Positions 1-5,793 are shown, counted from the stretch's first letter. The stretch: DNA of 6,484 bases from Bacillota bacterium (GCA_023401495.1 JAEXDU010000227.1:1-6484); one strand, 5' to 3'. The notes: a model not told the origin generated them from the sequence alone. Made by a program: numbers and translations.

Positions 1-507
1 GCGCTGAATCCTCCCGGGCCGCAGAAACGCGAGATCAACGTAAACGGCGCTGTCCTGCGCATGGGCGACAAGGTGATGCAGGTACGCAACGATTATAACC
101 TGACCTGGCAGCGTCCGGACGGAAGCACCGGCGAGGGCGTGTACAACGGCGACGTCGGCATCCTGCTCGAAATCGATAAGTGCGGCGGTACGCTCACAGT
201 ACAGATGGACGACCGCTATGTGCTTTATCCGCTCGAAAGCGCGTCAGAGCTCGATCTGGCGTACGCCATGACGGTTCACAAAAGCCAGGGCAACGAATTT
301 CAGGCGGTGGTCATCCCGCTGTATACCGGGCCGTCGCAGCTGAATTACCGCAACCTGCTCTACACGGCCATCACCCGCGCAAAATCGCTTTTGATTCTGG
401 TGGGCATGGAACAGGTGATCGAAGCCATGGTCAACAATAATCGAAAGACGCTGCGCTATTCGGGGATGGGCTGGTTCCTGTCGGAGGAAAGCGTGCATGA
501 AATGTAA
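1..507 (+). CDS. recD2: RecD2-type ATP-dependent DNA helicase, C-terminal part
   Basis: This is the 3' end of a superfamily 1B 5'-3' DNA helicase of the RecD2 (RecD-like, YrrC) type, a cytoplasmic enzyme linked in other bacteria to DNA repair and replication-fork maintenance. The open frame enters at base 1 and gives 168 residues, roughly the last quarter of a family that usually exceeds 700 residues; the Walker A/B part lies outside the window. Visible hallmarks are LNPPGPQK at the left edge, GDKVMQVRNDYNLTW and GVYNGDVG of the SH3-like insertion, helicase motif V as TVHKSQGNEF (271-300), and motif VI as RNLLYTAITRAK (349-384), which contains the arginine-finger region. The absence of RecB/RecC-like neighbours and the LNPP/GDKVMQ signatures favour RecD2 over classical RecD. 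The stop overlaps the next gene by 11 bases, suggesting translational coupling. Truncation is only due to the window edge. Confidence 0.93.
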   Translation, partial: ALNPPGPQKREINVNGAVLRMGDKVMQVRNDYNLTWQRPDGSTGEGVYNGDVGILLEIDKCGGTLTVQMDDRYVLYPLESASELDLAYAMTVHKSQGNEFQAVVIPLYTGPSQLNYRNLLYTAITRAKSLLILVGMEQVIEAMVNNNRKTLRYSGMGWFLSEESVHEM

Positions 508-1189
508 AAGCCTGTGGAATGTCATTTTAGAATTTTTTTATCCGCCGCGCTGTCTGTTTTGCCGAAAAATAGTGCCGCCCGGTCGTGAATGCTGCGAGAC
601 CTGCGAGAAGGCGCTTTCACCCGCAAACTGGAGCACGCGCATGATCGAGCCGCAAACCGGGAAGACTCTTGTTTGCATCGCTCCCGATCCATACAACGGC
701 CCGCTGCGAAAGGCGATGCTGGATTTCAAATTTCATAACATGTCAAAGCATGCTCATTTTTTCGCGCAAAGAATCTTTTCACAGCTGCGGCAGAGCTCGT
801 TTCTCACCCGTGCGGATTTTGTTGTCAGTGTGCCGCTGTCACGGGAAAGGCTGCACCAGCGCGGCTATAACCAGTCGGAGCTGATTGCCCGGGAGCTGGC
901 CGCACTGGCCGGGCTTCCTTATTTCACCGTGCTGGAAAAACATGTGGAAAACCAGGAGCAGCACCGGCTGCACAAAAAAGACCGCCGTGAAAATGTACGT
1001 GGCGTGTACCGGATTCTTCCGGATGCTCGTCGAGTGGAAGACCAACGCATTCTGCTGGTGGATGACATTCTCACAACGGGCGCCACGCTCGGCGAATGTG
1101 CCGCGGTGCTGTACGCCGCCGGTGCAAGAGAGGTGCTTTGTGCTGCGGCGTGCCGTGTCCCCACACAACCGGAATCCATTTCCTGTTGA
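497..1189 (+). CDS. comFC: ComF family protein (phosphoribosyltransferase-like)
   Basis: A 230-residue protein of the ComF/ComFC/GntX family, cytoplasmic proteins with a type I phosphoribosyltransferase fold; in naturally competent bacteria ComFC is needed for uptake or processing of transforming DNA. The N-terminus carries a zinc-ribbon-like pair of cysteine motifs, C19-x2-C22 and C33-x2-C36. Family blocks follow: VSVPLSRERLHQRGYNQSE in the middle, then the PRPP-binding loop LVDDILTTGAT near residues 187-197 with the paired aspartates D189/D190. The ATG start is supported by GGAGG at 483-487, nine bases upstream and inside the end of recD2, so it is probably cotranscribed and coupled with recD2. 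No terminator follows; instead the promoter of the next gene begins in its stop codon. comF genes are widespread in species not known to be competent, so natural transformation cannot be concluded. The product of the phosphoribosyl reaction, if any, is unknown. Confidence 0.92.
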   Translation: MKCKSLWNVILEFFYPPRCLFCRKIVPPGRECCETCEKALSPANWSTRMIEPQTGKTLVCIAPDPYNGPLRKAMLDFKFHNMSKHAHFFAQRIFSQLRQSSFLTRADFVVSVPLSRERLHQRGYNQSELIARELAALAGLPYFTVLEKHVENQEQHRLHKKDRRENVRGVYRILPDARRVEDQRILLVDDILTTGATLGECAAVLYAAGAREVLCAAACRVPTQPESISC

Positions 1190-1214
1190 AAAAAGGGGCA
1201 AAATGTTCTATAAT
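1186..1214 (+). promoter_or_regulatory. Predicted sigma-A promoter for mreB
   Basis: TTGAAA (1186-1191, five of six to consensus) is separated by exactly 17 bases from a perfect TATAAT (1209-1214). The -35 box overlaps the TGA stop of comF, so mreB has its own promoter even though no terminator separates the genes. A start of transcription near 1221 would give a leader of about 66 bases. This is a sequence-only prediction, but spacing and both boxes fit well. Confidence 0.82.
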
Positions 1215-1226
1215 AATATATTAAAT

Positions 1227-1258
1227 CTGCCGTATGCGGGCAAATCAGCCCGCGGCAG
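1227..1258 (+). promoter_or_regulatory. GC-rich hairpin at the 5' end of the mreB leader
   Basis: CTGCC (1227-1231) pairs with GGCAG (1254-1258) and GCGGGC (1236-1241) pairs with GCCCGC (1248-1253), with a four-base bulge GTAT on the left and loop AAATCA. No U-tract follows, so it is not an intrinsic terminator. It would sit within a few bases of the predicted transcript end, a position where hairpins often protect mRNA from 5'-end-dependent decay. The mreB ribosome binding site (AGGTGA, 1274-1279) lies outside the stem. Confidence 0.6.
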
Positions 1259-1287
1259 AAATGCGATAAAGGCAGGTGACCTGAGCG

Positions 1288-2313
1288 GTGCTTGGAACAG
1301 ACATTGCAATTGATCTCGGAACATCGTCGGTAAAAATATATTTGGATGGCAAGGGAATTATCCTGAATGAACCATCCGTTGTGGCATATGAGCAGGACAC
1401 AGATAACATCGTAGCGATCGGGCATGAGGCCTACGCCATGGTGGGGCGCACCTCTTCGAAGATCGCGGTGGTGCATCCGCTGTGCAACGGCGTTATTTCT
1501 GATTTTGCGCTGGCTCAGTACGTGATTCAGCATTATTTAAAGAAGATCAACGGCAGCAAGGTGGTGATGCCCCGTGTGGTCGTCAGCGTGCCCTGCGGCA
1601 TTACAGAGGTGGAAAAGCGTGCGGTGGTCGACGCGATCAGCGCGGCAGGCGTGCGCAAGATCTGCCTGATCGAAGAGCCGGTTGCGGCGGCGATGGGAGC
1701 CGGGGTCGATATTTCCGTTCCCCACGGCTGCTTTGTGATCGACATTGGCGGTGGCACCACAGATATGGGCGTGATTTCGCTCAGCGGCGTCGCGATTGCC
1801 CGGTCCATCAAAATGGCGGGCGACGCCTTTGACGAAGCGATCATCAAGATGGTGCGCCGCAAGTACAATCTGCTGATCGGCAGTCGCATGGCGGAGGAAG
1901 CCAAAATGGCGATCGGCTGCGTGTATCCACGCAAAGAGATCGTCACGCACCGCGTGAAAGGGCGCAATATGCTCACTGGGCTTCCCCAGTGGGCAGACAT
2001 CAGTTGCGACGAAGTGCTGGAAGCGCTCCTCGAGCCGGCAATGCAGATCATCCGCACCGCGCAGGAGGTTCTGGAGAAAACGCCGCCCGAGCTGATGGGC
2101 GACATCGACACCGATGGTATCATCCTTACCGGCGGTTCCGCGCTGCTTTACGGCTTTGACACGCTGATCAGCAAGAAAACGAAGATGAAGGTCTTTGTGC
2201 CGGAAACTCCCGAAAACTGCGTGGCAGTGGGGGCCGGCAAAGCGATTTCGTTTATTGACGATATGGAAAACAAAAATTACGGTGTGCTGAATCCTTTGAG
2301 CGCAGCCTACTAA
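1288..2313 (+). CDS. mreB: Rod shape-determining protein MreB/Mbl family (bacterial actin)
   Basis: A 341-residue actin-like ATPase that would polymerise at the inner face of the membrane and guide lateral cell-wall synthesis. Actin-fold motifs are intact: phosphate-1 IDLGTSSVKIY (residues 8-18), the GKGIILNEPSVVA block, connect-1 IEEPVAAAMGAG (E129-E130), phosphate-2 DIGGGTTD (152-159), KYNLLIGSRMAEEAK, GRNMLTGLP, and the adenosine motif ILTGGSALLYG near G282-G283. The GTG start at 1288 is fixed by an in-frame TGA at 1282-1284 and AGGTGA at 1274-1279, eight bases upstream. Length is typical of the family. It has its own promoter and terminator and no mreC/mreD beside it, as is usual for mbl-like paralogues, so the choice between MreB, Mbl and MreBH is open. 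Compared with classical MreB (GTANTLVY, RPLKDGVIADF), it has GTSSVKIY and HPLCNGVISDF, a somewhat divergent version. Confidence 0.92.
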   Translation: MLGTDIAIDLGTSSVKIYLDGKGIILNEPSVVAYEQDTDNIVAIGHEAYAMVGRTSSKIAVVHPLCNGVISDFALAQYVIQHYLKKINGSKVVMPRVVVSVPCGITEVEKRAVVDAISAAGVRKICLIEEPVAAAMGAGVDISVPHGCFVIDIGGGTTDMGVISLSGVAIARSIKMAGDAFDEAIIKMVRRKYNLLIGSRMAEEAKMAIGCVYPRKEIVTHRVKGRNMLTGLPQWADISCDEVLEALLEPAMQIIRTAQEVLEKTPPELMGDIDTDGIILTGGSALLYGFDTLISKKTKMKVFVPETPENCVAVGAGKAISFIDDMENKNYGVLNPLSAAY

Positions 2314-2331
2314 AACAGGAAAACAAAGCGC

Positions 2332-2369
2332 AATACCGGTGTCGTTTTGATACGAGCCGGTATTTTTCT
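2332..2369 (+). terminator. Intrinsic terminator after mreB
   Basis: AATACCGG (2332-2339) pairs perfectly with CCGGTATT (2357-2364); inside it TCGT (2342-2345) can pair with ACGA (2352-2355). The stem runs into a T-rich tract ending TTTTTCT. It lies 18 bases after the mreB stop and closes the mreB unit. Confidence 0.85.
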
Positions 2370-2447
2370 GTACTGTGATTTTGTCAGATACAGCGGCTTG
2401 TATATTGCCAATCAGGTTTTTAAAAACGGAAGAAAGAGGGAAAACAT

Positions 2448-3104
2448 ATGGAAATAGCAGAACCAAAGCTGGCAAAGGAGCTTTTGTACATAGAGGATTT
2501 TGCCACTGTCATTTTGCGCTATCTGGAGGAGGAAACGCCGCTCACCGCCGCCCGGTGCGGCGGAGTGCGGGCCGACGGCAGTGATTTTTCCCGTTTGGAT
2601 CTGCGGGCCAGTATCGTGGAAAACAGTACGTTTCACAATTGCAGCTTTGAGAACGCTTCGTTTACCGACGTTGTTTTTCAGTCCTGCGATTTTTCAAACA
2701 GCGATTTCAGCGGCGCTTTTTTTGAGCGCTGCCGATGGATCGACTGCAAATGCGTCGGCGCGAATTGGAACGATTCGGTGCTGCGGCAAACTGTTTTTGA
2801 GCAGACGCTGCTTTCTTATTCCAGCTTCGATCAGACAAGGATCACGGATGTGCGGTTTCACCGCGTGGATTTTACGGAAGGCTCTTTGTCCGAGGCAAAG
2901 CTGAAAAACTTTTCGATTACGGAATCCAGGCTGATCAAAAATAATTTTTTCCGAACGCTTTTGGCCGGTGTGAATTTGACGACGGATGAGCTGGCCAGGC
3001 CGATCGTATCGTCCACGGCGGAAGAGCTGAAAGGCGTGGTGATTACCCCGTTCCAGGCGGCGGATCTCATCGGCCTTTGGGGGATTCTGGTGGACCGGGG
3101 CTGA
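2448..3104 (+). CDS. Pentapeptide repeat-containing protein
   Basis: A 218-residue protein, most of which (about residues 45-177) is tandem pentapeptide repeats with F or L at the central position, for example SDFSR, CSFEN, ASFTD, CDFSN, SDFSG, SSFDQ, VDFTE and AKLKN. Such repeats fold into a right-handed four-sided beta-helix. An N-terminal non-repeat stretch of about 40 residues is predicted helical (KELLYIEDFATVILRYLEEE), and the end, ELKGVVITPFQAADLIGLWGI, resembles the capping tail found in many Firmicute pentapeptide proteins. No signal peptide or membrane segment is seen, so it is probably cytoplasmic. The ATG is preceded by GAGGG at 2436-2440. It is flanked by terminators on both sides and so is probably monocistronic, though I found no convincing promoter in 2370-2435. 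Some relatives of this fold (Qnr, MfpA) mimic DNA and protect gyrase, but nothing here proves that role. Function unknown. Confidence 0.88.
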   Translation: MEIAEPKLAKELLYIEDFATVILRYLEEETPLTAARCGGVRADGSDFSRLDLRASIVENSTFHNCSFENASFTDVVFQSCDFSNSDFSGAFFERCRWIDCKCVGANWNDSVLRQTVFEQTLLSYSSFDQTRITDVRFHRVDFTEGSLSEAKLKNFSITESRLIKNNFFRTLLAGVNLTTDELARPIVSSTAEELKGVVITPFQAADLIGLWGILVDRG

Positions 3105-3126
3105 CTTTCATTTGTCCTCCGATTGA

Positions 3127-3173
3127 AAATAAAGAGAGTGTTCTGTGCAAAGCATAGAACACTCTCTTTATTT
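3127..3173. terminator. Long palindromic intrinsic terminator after the pentapeptide gene
   Basis: An 18-bp perfect inverted repeat: the left arm 3127-3144 (AAATAAAGAGAGTGTTCT) pairs with 3156-3173. It can extend through a G-T wobble (3145/3155) and TGC/GCA (3146-3148 with 3152-3154) to a 22-bp stem with triloop AAA. The outer arms are A-rich on the left and T-rich on the right, so the structure can terminate transcription from either direction. It starts 22 bases after the upstream stop codon. Confidence 0.88.
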
Positions 3174-3362
3174 CTGCTTCGTTTTCACTCGCTGGCTCGG
3201 CAAATGGCGGGCGGTTTTCTGTCTGCCGTGGTCAGAAAAAGCTTTCTCAGAGGAAAAAGTGTATGATTTCTGTTTCCCGGGGAAAAAATGGAAGAGGGGG
3301 AAAGGCTATGGTTTATGGTCAAATACGCCTGTTTTGACGGTAAGCGAACGGAAAAAGGGATT

Positions 3363-3382
3363 TTCTGCAAAGGTTTTCATAT
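3363..3382 (+). repeat. Direct repeat copy 1, operator-like box
   Basis: This 20-base element matches 3448-3467 at 18 of 20 positions, differing only in the central GG versus CC. Its core TGCAAAGGTTTTCA (3366-3379) matches the CcpA/LacI-family operator pattern TGNAANCGNNNNCA except for the central C. It lies about 140 bases upstream of the predicted -35 box of the transporter operon. A 12-bp palindrome TTTCATATGAAA (3375-3386) overlaps its right end. Regulator binding is inferred, not shown. Confidence 0.5.
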
Positions 3383-3447
3383 GAAATATACAGCATAAAG
3401 CACAGAAATCATAAATAAAATTAGTGAACTATTCAAAGCAATCGGTA

Positions 3448-3467
3448 TTCTGCAAACCTTTTCATAT
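3448..3467 (+). repeat. Direct repeat copy 2, operator-like box
   Basis: Second copy of the 20-base element, 85 bases after the first. Core TGCAAACCTTTTCA (3451-3464) matches TGNAANCGNNNNCA except for the central G. It ends about 40 bases before the predicted -35 box, a position from which a bound protein could influence the promoter. The two cores also match each other at 12 of 14 positions when one is reversed, as expected for a near-symmetric binding site. Confidence 0.5.
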
Positions 3468-3505
3468 CTATATTTATATAAAACGGGGAAAAAACGATTT
3501 CAAGA

Positions 3506-3535
3506 TTGACAAGATGTGAACACAGATGGTAATAT
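3506..3535 (+). promoter_or_regulatory. Predicted sigma-A promoter of the ABC transporter operon
   Basis: A perfect TTGACA (3506-3511) is followed after 18 bases by TAATAT (3530-3535), preceded by TGG at 3527-3529, which provides an extended -10 element. The predicted start near 3542 gives a leader of about 134 bases before the binding-protein start codon. The -10 box is four of six to consensus, offset by the ideal -35 and the TGn motif. Confidence 0.72.
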
Positions 3536-3598
3536 ACACTTAAAATTCATCGTTTTATTTAAAGATTATCACTAATTATTCTATTTTATTGATGCGAC

Positions 3599-3626
3599 AC
3601 CAATGTAAAAACGTTTTCACAATGGT
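3599..3626. promoter_or_regulatory. 28-bp imperfect palindrome in the leader, LacI/CcpA-like operator
   Basis: The left half ACCAATGTAAAAAC (3599-3612) and right half GTTTTCACAATGGT (3613-3626) are complementary at 12 of 14 pairs, mismatching only at 3603/3622 and 3607/3618. The core AAAACGTTTT has the central CG typical of LacI-family operators, and TAAAAACGTTTTCA (3606-3619) matches the cre pattern TGNAANCGNNNNCA at all but one defined position. It would lie about 58-85 bases into the transcript, where a bound protein could act as a roadblock; as RNA it could also fold into a hairpin. A smaller hairpin CCTGC/GCAGG (3632-3645) follows. Catabolite or nutrient control is inferred. Confidence 0.6.
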
Positions 3627-3675
3627 TATTGCCTGCACCCGCAGGACAGTACATAAATTTAAGGAGGAAATCGAA

Positions 3676-4845
3676 ATGAAAAAAGTACTCGCATTTCTCA
3701 TGGCTATTGCTATGGGACTGAGCGCGACGGCTTGCAGCAGCCCGTCCACCTCTTCCGGGTCCTCATCGAATCAGGGAGGAGAGATCTTGATTGGCTGTCT
3801 CCAGGACGTCACAGGGCCGACTTCTTCTCTGGGCCAGATGGTTCAGGCCGGTGCTCAATGGGCTGTTGACGAAATCAACGAAAATGGCGGCATTGACGGC
3901 AAGAAGATCAAAATGAACAGCTACGACACCAAGGGTGACGTTACTGAAGCCGTAAACGCCTTCACCAAGGCTGTTACCGTTGACAAGGTAAGCGTTATTG
4001 TTGGCCCGCCTGTTGCGAACATCGCGCTGGCGATCAAAGAGATCAGTGAGCAGTATGATGTGCCGGTCATGGGCCTGGCGATGGATAAGAACGCCCAGCT
4101 CAAGCAGGACGGCACCCCCTATAAGAACATGTTCACCTTCCAGCCCAATGCGGATCAGCAGGGCGCCATCATGGCAAAGTATGCGATCGAAAACGGCTTT
4201 AAGTCCTTCGGCGCAATTTACAACGAGAGCAACTCTTACTCCACCTCCCTTCTGGCTCCGTTCGTTCAGACTGTTGAAGGCGCCAACGGCACGATTCCGA
4301 AGAATCTGCAGGTAGCCTACAACGCGAACGACACCGACTTCAAAACCCTGCTTTCCCCGATCGTAAAAGCAAATGTCGATGCGATCTTTGTTCCCAACTA
4401 CACCAAAGATCTCGTTAACATCACCACAGCGGCCCGCGCGCTCGGCTATGAAGGCGCTTTGATCTGCGGCCTCGACGCCTGCCCGCCCTTCAACACCATG
4501 ATGGGCACCAGCTGCGACGGCGTGTACTATATCAACAACATCGACGATACCACTCAGGCTCTGCAGGACATGATCAAGACGGTAAAAGAAAAGACCGGTG
4601 TTGAAGCAACCAACAAGTTCTTCCTCGGCTACGATATCGTCAATATCGCTGCAAAGGTTCTGAAAGAAAACGGCACCAGCGATCCTGCGAAGATCCGCAC
4701 CGCTCTGGAGAACATCACCGATTATGCTGGCATGACCGGCAATATCTCGATCGATCCCAAGACTCATATGACAAAGAGCATGGAGATGTTCATGTTCACC
4801 TATGAGGGAACGACTCCGAAATTCCTGCAGAAATTCGCTGCCTGA
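3676..4845 (+). CDS. livK: Branched-chain amino acid-type ABC transporter substrate-binding lipoprotein
   Basis: A 389-residue extracytoplasmic binding protein of the LivJ/LivK (periplasmic-binding-protein type 1) family, which captures substrate and delivers it to the two permeases encoded downstream. Residues 1-19 form a lipoprotein signal peptide (MKK, hydrophobic core LAFLMAIAMGL, then ATA-C20), so Cys20 should be lipidated and anchor it to the membrane. A Ser/Gly-rich linker (about 21-35) precedes the two-lobed domain (about 36-380), which opens with EILIGCLQDVTGPTSSLGQ and has the family block WAVDEINENGGIDGKKI. The ATG at 3676 is chosen because AAGGAGG at 3661-3667 lies eight bases upstream and the signal peptide starts there; the longer frame from 3589 would bury it and has no such site. 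Codons such as AAC, ATC, ACC and GGC dominate, fitting high expression. The true ligand (leucine/isoleucine/valine, another amino acid or an amide) cannot be read from the sequence. Confidence 0.9.
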   Translation: MKKVLAFLMAIAMGLSATACSSPSTSSGSSSNQGGEILIGCLQDVTGPTSSLGQMVQAGAQWAVDEINENGGIDGKKIKMNSYDTKGDVTEAVNAFTKAVTVDKVSVIVGPPVANIALAIKEISEQYDVPVMGLAMDKNAQLKQDGTPYKNMFTFQPNADQQGAIMAKYAIENGFKSFGAIYNESNSYSTSLLAPFVQTVEGANGTIPKNLQVAYNANDTDFKTLLSPIVKANVDAIFVPNYTKDLVNITTAARALGYEGALICGLDACPPFNTMMGTSCDGVYYINNIDDTTQALQDMIKTVKEKTGVEATNKFFLGYDIVNIAAKVLKENGTSDPAKIRTALENITDYAGMTGNISIDPKTHMTKSMEMFMFTYEGTTPKFLQKFAA

Positions 4846-4869
4846 TTACCGAATAGGCTATTCATTAGG

Positions 4870-4902
4870 ATGGGGATTCCTTCGCTCTGAAGGAATCCCC
4901 AT
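4870..4902 (+). promoter_or_regulatory. Intercistronic hairpin between binding-protein and permease genes
   Basis: ATGGGGATTCCTTC (4870-4883) pairs perfectly over 14 bases with GAAGGAATCCCCAT (4889-4902), loop GCTCT. No U-tract follows; the permease ribosome binding site begins four bases later. In solute-transporter operons such structures commonly stabilise the upstream mRNA segment, or cause partial termination, so that more binding protein than permease is made. That role is inferred from position. Confidence 0.75.
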
Positions 4903-4905
4903 ATG

Positions 4906-4913
4906 AAAGGAGG
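4906..4913 (+). promoter_or_regulatory. Ribosome binding site deciding the LivH start
   Basis: AAAGGAGG sits seven bases before GTG at 4921. An ATG at 4903 is in the same frame but overlaps the hairpin and would place this Shine-Dalgarno sequence inside the coding region, so GTG 4921 is the better start. Confidence 0.85.
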
Positions 4914-4920
4914 ACATCCC

Positions 4921-5793
4921 GTGTCACTGCAGATCATTGTCAACGGATTGGCGACCGGCTCTGTTTATGCCCTGATCGCCACCGGATTTTCTTTGATTTT
5001 CAATGTGCTGAAGTTTTCAAACTTTTCGCACGGTGCATTAATGACCCTGAGCGCTTTTTCCGGGTATTTCGTCGCAGCGCAAAGCGGGCTGGGGCTGGTT
5101 CCCACCATATTGGTGGCAGTCGTGACCGGCGCTCTGGTTGCGCTGGCGGGAGAATTCGTTGCGTTTCGGCGCATCACCTTAAACAACTCTTCTCCCGTTT
5201 ACTTTTTCGTATCCTCTATTACACTGGGAACCATGTTTGAGGGGATCATAACGGTAAAGGTTGGAGCAAACTTTTACAACTACCCGCAGTTTTTTCAAAA
5301 TTCGACCATTAAGTTCGGGGGCGTGGTCATCTCCACATCGGACCTGCTGATGTTTTTTTGCAGTGTGATCACGCTGTTGATACTTGCTTATATTCTACAG
5401 AAGACCCGTCAGGGACGCGGCCTTCGCAGCGTCAGCTTTGACCGGGATACCGCAAGCCTGATGGGCATCAACGTGACCCGCACCATTCAGTTCACCTTCA
5501 TCGTTTCGGGTGCGCTGGCCGGTCTGGCGGGCGTGTTCCTCGGCATCAACTACACGCTGTATCCCACGCTCGGCAGCCTTGTTGTCAAAGGCTTTATCGC
5601 ATCGGTCATCGGCGGCCTCGGCTCTTTGACCGGCGCAATCATCGGCGCGGTTCTGCTCGGCTTTATGGAAACCATCCTCATCAGCCTTGTGGGCTCTGGG
5701 TATACGCCGGTATTTACATTCCTGCTCATGCTCGTATTCCTGCTGGTACGCCCCAGCGGCATTGCAGGCTCGAATATTCAGGAAAAGGCATAG
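4921..5793 (+). CDS. livH: Branched-chain amino acid-type ABC transporter permease, LivH family
   Basis: A 290-residue polytopic membrane protein, one of two permease subunits forming the channel of a LivHMGF-type importer. The start reads (M)SLQIIVNGLATGSVYALIATGFSL, then IFNVLKFSNFSHGALM, the classic LivH N-terminal signature that corresponds to NFAHG in relatives. Hydrophobic segments recur along the whole length, about eight in all. The cytoplasmic EAA-like loop that contacts the ATPases lies near residues 163-190 (TRQGRGLR ... DRDTASLMGINVTR), followed by GALAGLAGVFLGI and GGLGSLTGAIIGAVLLGFMET near the C-terminus. Length is normal for LivH (about 290-310). GTG 4921 is supported by AAAGGAGG at 4906-4913. 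The next gene starts 11 bases after the TAG stop, so the two permeases are certainly in one operon. Substrate specificity is set by the binding protein and is not readable here. Confidence 0.93.
   Translation: MSLQIIVNGLATGSVYALIATGFSLIFNVLKFSNFSHGALMTLSAFSGYFVAAQSGLGLVPTILVAVVTGALVALAGEFVAFRRITLNNSSPVYFFVSSITLGTMFEGIITVKVGANFYNYPQFFQNSTIKFGGVVISTSDLLMFFCSVITLLILAYILQKTRQGRGLRSVSFDRDTASLMGINVTRTIQFTFIVSGALAGLAGVFLGINYTLYPTLGSLVVKGFIASVIGGLGSLTGAIIGAVLLGFMETILISLVGSGYTPVFTFLLMLVFLLVRPSGIAGSNIQEKA

Larger units (their letters stand above)
3174..3505. other. Gene-free spacer upstream of the ABC transporter promoter
   Basis: About 330 bases in which I see no credible gene. The only open frame of note (3145-3384) begins inside the terminator hairpin, has no ribosome binding site and gives an aromatic- and lysine-rich, low-information product. 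The left part has mixed composition; from about 3360 the sequence becomes AT-rich. It holds the two 20-base direct repeats listed separately and an A-tract at 3489-3494 just before the -35 box that may act as an UP element. Confidence 0.6.

Noticed and set aside
2381..2406. TTGTCA and TATATT as a promoter for the pentapeptide gene
   Set aside because: The spacing is only 14 bases, too short for a sigma-A promoter, and no better pair was found.
1537..2475. 312-codon minus-strand open frame opposite mreB
   Set aside because: It mirrors the well-supported mreB frame, is rich in His/Asp from complementary codons, and crosses the mreB terminator.
3308..3337. Short frame MVYGQIRLF, preceded by a G-rich stretch and loosely like a serine-recombinase start (M-x-YGY-x-RVS)
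   Set aside because: It stops after nine codons and no other frame continues the similarity, so a decayed recombinase cannot be supported.
3145..3384. 79-codon open frame on the + strand after the pentapeptide gene
   Set aside because: It starts inside the terminator hairpin, lacks a ribosome binding site, and its product has no recognisable domain and unusual composition. Non-coding is the better reading.
3489..3502. Fourth possible cre-like box AAAAAACGATTTCA next to the -35 element
   Set aside because: It lacks the defining TG on the left side; more likely an A-tract/UP element, so it was not counted with the other boxes.
3589..3675. N-terminal extension of the substrate-binding protein from an upstream ATG
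   Set aside because: The extension overlaps the leader palindrome, has no ribosome binding site, and would bury the lipoprotein signal peptide that starts at 3676 behind a perfect AAGGAGG.
3763..4767. 334-codon minus-strand open frame opposite the binding-protein gene
   Set aside because: It is a shadow of the strongly codon-biased + strand gene, with no ribosome binding site and no recognisable domain.
4870..4902. Intercistronic hairpin as an intrinsic terminator
   Set aside because: No U-tract follows; the next bases are ATGAAAGGAGG. The permease genes also have no promoter of their own that I can see in the short gap.
4903..4920. ATG at 4903 as the LivH start
   Set aside because: The ribosome binding site AAAGGAGG lies downstream of this ATG, and LivH homology begins at GTG 4921.
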